Of a stretch of 64,000 nucleotides of DNA, positions 55,464 to 64,000 are shown one piece after another. Source of the stretch: Gnetum montanum (lineage: Eukaryota; Streptophyta; Gnetopsida; Gnetales; Gnetaceae); NCBI GenBank assembly GCA_015680685.1, contig MNCI01020136.1:65366-129365 (forward strand). Direction: 5' to 3'. The position numbers and the translations under genes were made by a program. The notes under the pieces were generated by a model. It was not told where the DNA came from. It saw only the letters and a program-made list of their open reading frames with translations, and ran no database searches. Position 1 is the first letter of the stretch. Every line of letters begins with the position of its first letter.

Positions 55464-58170
55464 GCACATGTTGTTGTTATAGTGTTGGCACCTTTGGTGA
55501 AATGCCTACTTGTGGAAGTGGGTTGAATTGGAAGTGCTGCTGACATCCACAGCTGGTGAGAGAATACGTAAGCCATGGCGCATTCCCTGCTAACAAGGGC
55601 CTCATTCTTATTCTACACGCTGGCTTGTAGCACCTCCAGGCTGTGCACCATGTTGTCCCATCTCTGGTTGCTCTTAGATCTGGTGACGGGATTCCCTCCG
55701 AGATAGGCCTCGGCCATGTCCTATGTCTGGACACCATGATTGATGGCATCCTCCTGCACATAGCTATGCCTAATGATGTGCGGGACACGGTCGCCCTGGG
55801 TCTACAGTTCTACAACGGAAATGGTGCTGTTGCTTCGTTACTGTGGTGCGCCTGTTTAGAAAATCATGTTTTTGTAGGCCAAAATGCCGCATCATCTTTT
55901 GTTCAAGGGCCTCCAAAGCCAAAGGATGTCAACGTTTCCCTAATTCCCAGATATAATGTTAATATACTTTATATAATGTTATATAATGTAAACTAGAATA
56001 TTTTTATAATGTTTATATAGTTTATGTAATATATATAATTATATATAATATAAATATAATTACAATCACTTTAATAAATAATAATATATCATATTAATTA
56101 AAATAAGCCAATAAACTAATACACACTACTAAATTAAAATAAAATAAACATTAATTAAACACTAATTAACAATATAAAATCAACTGAAATGCATGCCTTT
56201 AACAAAAATACTTATTAGAAACCAAACCAATTTTTGGGGTTTAACACAGCCCTAACTAGCCTTTGGCTAGTGCTTGGTCATAAAGGTGAAAACAAATAAA
56301 TAAATAAACAAAGGTGAAAACAAATAAATAAATAAACATTAATATATTCATAAAATTATGTTTCTGTTATTTCAAAATATTTTTTTAGGCTAACACATTA
56401 AACACATGTAGACATTTAACAAGAAAAATATCAAAAATAACAAAACAAAAATTAGACTTGTCCATTGTCCAAATGTTTATTTACTAATTATTTGCTAAAT
56501 ATGTATATATGCTTATTCCTATTTTGATGATAAATTCATATTCTTGGATATGAGTCCACATATAACTCAGTTAGGAAGGCCATACCTAGCATTAATTAGG
56601 CTTAACATCACCTCACAAAGTTTGCTTCATCAGATGTAAAAATGTCTTATAAACTCAAGGTCGAAACCTTTCCTATGATTTAAGGATCCGAGATGCATTA
56701 CTTACATCTAACTCACTTCCTAACTTGATCTTGGCTCAACTTCCAAGTTGGTTTTACCCTCCTATCATATTTTTTATTAATTAGTTATTCCTCCAATTCC
56801 TCTCCCCCACTCTCCCACCCCCACCCCTCATTAGGCTAAGGTATGTAACATACTTAGGTTAATTAGCAAAGATAAATTATTAAAAAGAGATATGATCAAA
56901 GGATATACCAAAAGCAAGAAGTGCTCTAAGTTTTATATATCCAGACTAAGAGGGAATCAAAGGAAACTGGTGAACGAGTATTAGTATCCAGCATTGGCTA
57001 CCATAGTAGGGATCTCCATGATTGATGCCTATGGAAGATACGATGGGAAACACAAAGAAAACCCATGCACAAAAGTACCACTAGTTAGAGAGATAACCAT
57101 GTAAGAGAAAATAGGAAGATAACATAGCAAAAATGAAAAAGAGGAATAGAAAAAGGTAAAAACTAGCTAAAAGCAAAAGCAAAAAGAAACTAATAATATA
57201 AAAAGAACAAAGAAACCAAAGCAAAAAAAAAATAATAGTCTAAAAAGTACAAAGAACTAGAAGCAAAGTAACTAAATAATGAAGTAAAAGGAATAATTAG
57301 AAGTGAAGGTGCTCATTATGATACAAACTATGGAGGAGTCACTCCTTCACTGCCAATGTTATACTCGAGTACTAAGGTAGTGGCATTGAGTGTAGAGAGG
57401 TAATTGTTGCCTGACCCTTCAACACTCTACTTACAGAAGGGGGTTTTGTGGGATGCTTGAAATTATAAGCTTGGAGCATCGCCCTAATTGTAAGGTTCTT
57501 GTGGAAATGGGGTTCATGATTAAAGATTCTTGTGGGGTCTTTTTTTTTTTATTCATTTCTTGCTTTTTTTTTCTTTTTTTTCTTTATTTTTTATTTTTTC
57601 TATTTTTATTGCAAGAAATTCAATATCTCATTTTGTAAGGGTTGCTCATATGGCTTAATATAGATAAATGCCTTTTATTATTGAAGAAACTAGGTCCAAT
57701 ATAACACACCCTTTCCATCTTAGTGACTCATCCAAGTAAGTATTTAATAGAAACCAAACACTAATAAGTATTATTCTAAACTAAGCTATTTAGCCACCTT
57801 GACTTATGAATAGTGCACTTAAAGAATATTATTTAAAAACAATGAATTTTATTATGTGTAAGATACTTATTAATCTAAGGCTCACACTCAAATTTTGGAT
57901 TTAAACCTACCTATTTCAAGGTAGGAGGAGTTGTCTTTCTCTCTTGCATTCCAAACATGATGTTATTCAATTCTTTATAATCCCAACTAACAATAGAATG
58001 TCCGACTTCCCTCTACATTTTTCAAGGCAAAAGTTGTAGCCTGTAAACATTTCTTTATTAGCTTATTTAATGACATAAAAGTATTTTTGAGGGGTACATC
58101 TGAGAGCTAAGACTTCTAATGGATTATTGACATGTAATTCATCAGTAGTGGGATATGTTGGATCCCTTAG
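55464..58170. other. AT-rich region without recognised genes
   Basis: 55950-56060 is an AT-repeat stretch (ATAATGT, TATATAAT). A 28-bp tandem pair (AAAGGTGAAAACAAATAAAT...) is at 56282-56337. 57120-57300 is A-rich like 1150-1290. 57540-57605 is a T-run region. It is probably the 3' untranslated end of the Athila pol at 58.2-62 kb, but no LTR start or purine tract was found. Confidence 0.45.
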
Positions 58171-58179
58171 CTCTACTAG

Positions 58180-59345
58180 TTCATCTTCTCTGGGATCCTC
58201 AATGTGATGTTGATAATATAATTTAAGACTTTACCCATTGACTAAGAATGTAGTTGAGTAATCGTCAATTAGTGATAGAGAACGCTTCCATTATCATGGG
58301 GTTGGACAACTAAATAAGGGCCTTTCCACCTACTCATTAATTTTCTTCGAAATTTAGGTAATTTCATATTATTAAGTAAAACTTTATCATCTACAAAAAA
58401 TTATTTTTTAAAGATACTTTTATCATGTAATGTTTTCATTTGTCTTTTTACAATTTTTTTTTTGGTTCTGAGCATGTAGCCTCATTTCGTCAAGTTCATA
58501 AAGTTGATTAATTCTAGAGGCTTGGTTCATGTCTTCATCAAAATTAAGTTGTTGGGCTAATCATAAAGATTGATATTTCAGTTCAAATGGTAATAGACAT
58601 AACTTACCATAAACCAATTAATAAGGTAATATCCTAAACTTGGTTTATAAGTAATTCTATAAGCCCAAAGTGCATCTCATAATTTTTTAGACTAATCCTT
58701 TCATTTAGTACATACAGTTTTTGTTAATATATTTAGGATAATTATATTAGCATTTTCAACTTGGCTATTTGTTTAAGGATGATAGGTAGTAGCTATTATA
58801 TATTAGATACCACAAGACTTAAGGAAATTTTCCTTTATTTTATTTACAAAATGAGTTTTTTGGTCACTAATGATTGCTTGTGGAGTCCTAAAACATGTTC
58901 AAATACTTTCTCTAATAAATGCTACAATTACCTTAACATCATTTGTTGGGGTGGCTTTTGCTTCAAACCATTTGGTAACATAGTCAATATAGACTAAAAT
59001 GTATTGACATCCATTAGATGGTGGAAATGGTCCTAAAAAGTCTATACCCCACACATCAAATAGTTCTATTATTAAAATGGATTTTAAGGGCATTTTATGT
59101 CTTTTTGTGATGATCCCCATTTGTTGACATTTATCACATTCTTACACATACTTATGTCTATCTTTAAAAATGGAGGGCCAATAAAATCCACTTTGAAGGA
59201 TTTTGGTAGTAGTACGTTTGCTATCAAAGTAGTCGCCCCCTAAATCATCATGGCACATTTGTAGAATTTTTTGTTGTTCATTTTCAGCCAAACATCTTCT
59301 TGCTATGTTATCTTTACATATTTGATAGAGATACAGGCTACTTCA
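58180..59345 (-). pseudogene. Integrase of a third Athila element (E-flanked)
   Basis: The zinc-binding part is well kept: CHDDLGGDYFDSKRTTTKILQ, GFYWPSIFKD and C-x2-CQQMG (59130-59345); the second His is replaced by Asp. The core is IIELFDVWGIDFLGPFPPSNG and VYIDYVTKWFEAKATPTND (58899-59120), then broken pieces. The C-terminus (58.2-58.35 kb) shows DDYSTTFLVNG, like FKVNGQRLK of Athila. FDVWGIDFMGPFP wording identifies the lineage. Confidence 0.85.
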
Positions 59346-59449
59346 AATGTATCTAGATATGATACATAGGAAAGATTTCTTTTTCTCCTTAGTGCAATTG
59401 ATAGGGGTTTTCATCGTGGCTAGATAGTTGGCTATATCAGCAAACCAAG

Positions 59450-60500
59450 GATTCTTCTTTGTAGAACAAACGTATTCATAATGAAAAATTCCTTATGTTC
59501 AATTTTCATTGACAGTTTCTAGCCTAGAAAGGTCATTTGCTACTACATTTTTCCTACCTCTTTTATCTAGAATAGCTAGGTCAAATTCTTGGATTAATAA
59601 GCACCATCTCATTACTCTTGCTTTTTCTATTTTTTTGGTAGCTAAGAATTTAATGGTTGAATGATTAGTATATACTCTAGTTTTATATCCAATTGAATAA
59701 TGTTAAAATTTATCTAAAGCATATACAATGGCTAATAGTTATTTTTCTATAGTTGTATAATTTAATTGGGCTTAGTCTAGACTTTTGGACACATAATATA
59801 TCACTCTTGGTTTATTAACAATGTATTGTCCCAAAATTGCTCCTATTACTGTGTCACTAGTGTCACACATTAAATCAAATGAATAATCCCAATTAGGTGC
59901 ATTTAATATAGGGGCTGTGGTTACTTGTTTTTTTAGTTCTAAGAATGCTTTGTGACAATCATTACTCCAAACAAATGAAACATCCTTTTCTAAGAGCATA
60001 TATAATGGTTTAGTAATTTTTGAAAAGTTTTTGATAAATCTTCTATAATATCCAGCATGTCCTAGAAAAGATCGAAGAGTCTTTAAATTTTTTGGAGTTG
60101 GAAGTGTCGATATGACTCTTATTTTCTTATCATCCATCATTATCCCTTCTTTAGAAATAACATGTCCTAATACTATACCGCTTGTAACTATTAAGTGACT
60201 CTTTTTCCAACTTAATTTTAAATTTTTATTTATACATCTATCTAAGACATGTTTAAGATGTTGTAAGGTTTCATCATAAGTATTCCCATAGACTGAAAAA
60301 TCATTCATAAAAGCTTCAACATAATTTTCTAACATATCCAAAAATATTGAGATGATGGCTCTTTGGAAAGTGGCTAGTGCATTACAAAGGCCAAAAGGCA
60401 TTTGTCTATAAGCAAACGTTCCATAAGGAGATGCAAAGGTTGCTTTATGTTGGTCTTTAGGGGCAATAGCTATTTGATTGTAATCACTAAATCCATCCAA
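59450..60500 (-). pseudogene. Reverse transcriptase and RNase H of the third Athila element
   Basis: The best-preserved pol piece of the window: 242 codons (59772-60500) with no stop. It contains MDGFSDYNQIAIAPKDQHKATF, YRQMPFGLCNALATFQRA, VEAFMNDFSVYGNTYDE, GIVLGHVISKEGI, LRSFLGHAGYYRRFIKNFSKI, then RNase H from FDLMCDTSDTVIGAILGQ to YYVSKSLD. In the catalytic box the first Asp of xDD is Asn (MND), so the enzyme would be inactive even if joined. RNase H continues to LIQEFDLAILDKRGRKNVVANDLSRLE at ~59.55 kb. Its N-terminal part, to 60.85 kb, contains the N-associated duplication. Confidence 0.9.
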
Positions 60501-60625
60501 AAAATAGTAATATTCATGTCCTTCTAATTTTTCTAGAATCTGGTCTATGTATGGTAATGGAAAATGGTCCTTTTTTGTGTTTTGGTTTAATCTTCTATAA
60601 TCTACACAAACTCTTCATTTTCCAC

Positions 60626-60839
60626 TCTTTTTTGAAACTATAGTAATGGGGCTTACCCATTTACTATCTACTATTAGATAAATGATTCCTTTTTCCAAAG
60701 TTTTGAAATTTCATCCTTAACTATTTCTTTTNATCTTTTTTGAAACTATAGTAATGGGGCTTACCCATTTACTATCTACTATTAGATAAATGATTCCTTT
60801 TTCCAAAGTTTTGAAATTTCATCCTTAACTATTTCTTTT
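60626..60839. other. Assembly artefact: N flanked by a 106-bp duplication
   Basis: Bases 60626-60731 recur exactly at 60734-60839 around an N (60732). It doubles part of the RT N-terminal coding region (PLLSTIV-like SKKWVSPI wording read on the minus strand), which cannot be ancestral in an RT. Confidence 0.9.
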
Positions 60840-60853
60840 AAGGCTGGATTAAT

Positions 60854-62060
60854 TCATCTTGTGGGAATTCCTACTAGTTTGACCTTATCTTCTAGATAGA
60901 TATGATGTTGAAAGATGTTGGGTGAGATTCCATGGCAAAGTTCCTCATAGCTCCATGCAAATGCCTTAGATTTTTTATGCAAGATTTCTAATAGTTTTCT
61001 TTCTTGCTCATTGGTAAGTTGGGAGTTTATTATTAATGGTTTATTTTGATTTAGAAAAATATACTCAAGCATATTAGGTAGTTCTTTACGATACAAGGAA
61101 TCTTCATTTGTTGGTTGAGTTATTTCTCCAATATTTCCTGAACCTAAATTTAGAATTTGGTTAAGGAGATCTTGTTGTTCCTTAGTTAAGGGCTTTAAAG
61201 GTCCTTCCTCAAAATTATTTAATACAAAGGTTTCTCTATCTTGTGCCATTGTCGAAGAGGGTAAAGTGTAGAGCATTCTTACTTCCTTCAAGTCTGTATT
61301 TAAACAATTTTCTTTTACCTTATCATATATATTTAGTGTACAAGTAAGATTTGCAAATGAAAGTTGAAGTTGGCCATATCTATAATTAATTATAGCATCA
61401 GCTATCGCTAACCAAGGTGTACCTAATATAATAAGGAAATAAGGATCTTTTACTTCCAAAACAACAAAATCAATTGGGTATTTTTCCTTTTCCACCTCTA
61501 TTATTAAGTCTTTTATGATTCCTATGGGTTTTACGCTTGAACCATAAGACAATGATATTATCATGTTTACTTCTTTTATATCCTCTATATCAAATGATCT
61601 AGCCATTTCAAGAGGCATAATATTCATACTGGCTTTTAAATCCAATAGGGCATTCCTAATTTCTTATCCATTTATTTTAACTGGAATGGTAGGAACTCTT
61701 GGATCTTGGTATTTAGGAATGTCATGTCTTTGTATAGTTGAGAACAATTATCAACTAAATAACTTGTTTAGGAATTTTTTCCTTTCTTCTCTTGGTCCTT
61801 AATTCCCTTAAGTATTTTGCATAAAGAGGGAGTGTCTTTTACTGCTTGTTCCAAAGGAATATGCAAGTATAATTCACTAAACATTTTTTAAGATGGGCTT
61901 TAGTTGTAAAATCCTCTTGTAATGGTTTAGGGAAAGAAAGTAAAACTAATTGTTTAGAAAGTAATGGTTGATATTTTTCCCTAGTTGGTTGATTTTCGTC
62001 ATTGACTATTTGTGGTTATGTTTCCTCTTGTGTTTCTACCTCTTGAAATCTCACCTTCTA
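60854..62060 (-). pseudogene. Protease and gag-protease linker of the third Athila element
   Basis: An open run of 263 codons (60854-61645) begins in the protease active site, here MDLKASMNIMP, where DLGAS is expected; Gly is Lys, so catalysis is lost. It goes on through YPIDFVVLEVKDPYFLIILGTPWLAIADAIINYR (ILGRPWL signature), to the pre-RT segment KKSKAFAWSYEELCHGISPNIFQHHIYLED. Upstream (61650-62060) is the linker, with QPLLSKQLVLLSFPKPLQ and CSQLYKDMTFLNTKIQEFLPFQLK, read with frame changes. The capsid part of gag is missing: the repeat E begins at 62062. Confidence 0.85.
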
Positions 62061-62999
62061 CAAGCCAAGCAAAATTTGGTGCTAGATATCTTTAATAATT
62101 ATTTTCATTTCTTTCATTGTAGAGATGGTCACCTTGTTTGTGACTGACTAATGAGTCATATTAGGTGGAGAAGCTGTTTAAAGTCAAAAGATCATCAAGA
62201 CAATAGATAATTAGAATTGAATCCAATTAAATTCCACACTTATGACTATCACTCATAAGTAAAATCATAAATTTTGACCTTAACTTCTAACATTAAGTTT
62301 AAGAATGAAAATCAATAATTAAATCAAATTAAAATTATAAACATAAATTTCAAAGATCAGAAGGAAGACTTTGCCTGATTTGCAATTCTACTTTGCTATC
62401 TTCACAATGCAACAACTTTGATTGTCAAACAATGGACTCTAAGAATTGCCACAAGGCGCAACAAATCTTCAATATAAATTACAAAAGTAATTAATCTCAA
62501 CTTGATGTAGATCTCCTCTGTTTTTCTTTCTCAAATGAATCTTCTGTATGTTCCCTCCCACGATACAATGTAGAGCATCTTGTTTATACTCTAGATTGTT
62601 AGAGAACCCGATCCTAATCTGTTAATATTGAGGTAAATTCAAAGTTAGGCATCCTTATGTTTTAAATTAACATAAAATCTATGAAAGTCGCGGACGCATA
62701 TGTGATGACATCCAGTTTGTCAGCGACTCCAAGCGACTGTAGAATACATCCAGTGGCGTCAAAGTGACTTTGCAAATCCAGGGAAGCTACTAGATACCGG
62801 TTAGCATACTCCTAACTTAGAACTTGCAAAAGTCACAGCTACCATTCCGTGTGGAGGAATCACGTAATCTGAAATGGTTGAAGTATGCCCCAAAAATTTT
62901 TGCTGTAGACCATGCAAATTCAAAAACTTCTGAAATTGAAATATTGGAAAAGAATTTGGTTTTTGAATCAAATTATTCCCACTCTGTAAGGGACCAGCT

Positions 63000-63349
63000 T
63001 CGAGAGCCCAACATCAGATACCTTGGGCACAAAATGCTCATCTAGAAGCACATTCTCAAGCTTGATATCACAGTGGACTATGGAGTCCTTGCATTCCTCG
63101 TGCAAATATGCAATTGCTCACTCATGAGCATATATTTAGATCTCCACAAAAATATTTATCCGTTGGCTACTTTCCTGTCATCATTTCGAGCAACAAGATG
63201 TCGTAACTGGAAACATCAGCTTCCACAAAAGCATGACTAGCTAACCACTGTGGTGCAATGTTTCCCAATGTGCCTTTGACAACAACAGATACGATAAATA
63301 AAGTAGAAGAGTTTGTAGCAAATGACCTTGATATCCAAGCACAGCCCAT
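63000..63349 (-). pseudogene. Receptor-like kinase fragments in permuted order
   Basis: Two conserved kinase blocks are readable on the minus strand. 63167-63300: VVVKGTLGNIAPQWLAS then VEADVSSYDILLLEMMTGK (activation segment and helix F; APE is APQ). 63010-63130: [41 protein letters not shown] (catalytic loop HCDIKxEN and DFG, here DVG). The wording is that of plant receptor-like kinases with HCD loops, for example G-type lectin or LRK10-like. In any kinase the catalytic loop precedes the activation segment; here it follows, so the order is permuted. Not functional. Confidence 0.8.
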
Positions 63350-63774
63350 TCCAACTATAAATCTGGCTCAGAATGGATTGCCAAACTGGTTAGCCTTTCA
63401 CCACGGACATTATGTGGGATTCAACAACAGTAGAAGTGTTGATGGCGTTATTGTTGTTGTTGGAGGAGGAGGATTGATAAAGTAGGAAGGCAATTCCTTT
63501 GACATAGATTAAGGTAACAGTGCCAAATCGTACGATTTACCAACGCCACGGAGTTTATGAACACTTCCTGCACAAACTACATAATTTCTGCTAACAGGGA
63601 CTTCCATTTGTTCTCGAGGCTCAACGTGGCAACATCCAGTTTAAAATTTTCTCGGTTGCGAATGCTAGCGCAGAGATGTCCCTAGATGAAACTGAATCAA
63701 GCTTCTTCCACCATCATCAGAAACATATGATAAATTCTATCCCTGCTGTAGTCATTCATGCCAGAAATGGAGCC

Positions 63775-63950
63775 TAATTCTGAGAAGCTCAGGTGTGATT
63801 GCAGGGATGGAGGCAATGCTATGGTGAAAGCTAAAGGCGCCGGTGCCACCAATGATTGACAGATCTCTATCTGCCAATTAGAGGCCATCGGTGCCCTGGA
63901 TTTGCAGGGTGGTGCAAGTACTGGTAAAATCGTCTGGCAAAGCCCCACGT
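63775..63950 (-). pseudogene. Dirigent-protein-like C-terminal fragment
   Basis: One minus-strand frame gives LQIQGTDGL, a stop, then RDLSIIGGTGAF and PELLRIRLHF, ending HE and stop. Dirigent proteins end with a similar GTD-x-L, DLSVVGGTGxF, FRLRxDxxLYE. Another frame over the same bases (63697-63999) is open for 100 codons with a hydrophobic start, but has no known motif. I infer a dirigent-like origin; a profile search is needed to settle it. Confidence 0.4.
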
Positions 63951-64000
63951 CGAGGCAAAAGCAGAAGAAGGCTAAGACTGCCACTGCTTCTGCCGTCATC

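Larger units (their letters stand above)
62062..64000 (-). repeat. Direct repeat E, right copy, with captured gene fragments
   Basis: It matches 54084-55463 from its left edge to the end of the window, except for ~570 bp (about 63000-63590) absent from the left copy. A minus-strand TATA-like GTATAAACAAG lies at ~62580-62591. The copies carry indels and many substitutions, so the duplication is old. The element may go on beyond the right edge. Confidence 0.7.

Noticed and set aside
55643-55996. Open frame of 117 codons on the plus strand
   Set aside because: The other strand is equally open, no known motif, and it runs into AT-repeat DNA. Treated as chance.

Overview
The window looks like nuclear DNA of a seed plant with a large, repeat-rich, AT-rich genome. 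Plant-type LTR retrotransposons make up most of it: Ty3/gypsy of the Athila and Tat lineages and Ty1/copia. No complete working gene is visible. All coding stretches are broken by stops and frameshifts. The species cannot be told from this sequence.

Layout, left to right. Bases 1-1110 hold the coiled-coil part of an Athila-type env-like ORF (minus strand). About 1130-12434 is a Tat-lineage element on the minus strand. Its 3' LTR is split by a solo LTR at 2370-3618. It keeps RT, RNase H, a second archaeal-type RNase H and integrase (4690-7870), and carries a 3-kb array of ~190-bp units with a dyad motif (8.8-11.8 kb). An Athila-like element A (12435-31678) follows, closed by a TATAG target duplication. 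A second Athila-like element B (13372-26702; LTR, gag, protease, RT, RNase H, integrase, env-like ORF, LTR) is nested inside it. A itself has gag and env-like remnants but no pol.

Next come a plus-strand intron-rich remnant (31.7-35.3 kb), a copia 3' LTR (35355-36604), another env-like remnant (37.6-38.5 kb), a plus-strand Tat 3' end with LTR (38.7-41 kb), a second array of ~195-bp units (41.3-42.4 kb), an NPF (nitrate/peptide) transporter fragment (44.2-44.6 kb), a solo LTR of the A family with target duplication ATAGG (47421-48371), a copia pol (49.5-52.9 kb), a direct repeat carrying host-gene fragments (54.1-55.5 and 62.1-64 kb), and between those repeats an Athila pol (58.2-62.1 kb).

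The recurrent theme is that almost every LTR family here has, in its upstream (U3) part just before the TATA box, a family-specific array of short CG-containing or dyad-symmetric motifs. The sequences are unrelated between families but the architecture is the same. In the Tat element the motif is amplified into a satellite-like array of nucleosome-scale period. All three single N bases are flanked by near-exact direct duplications and are almost certainly assembly artefacts.
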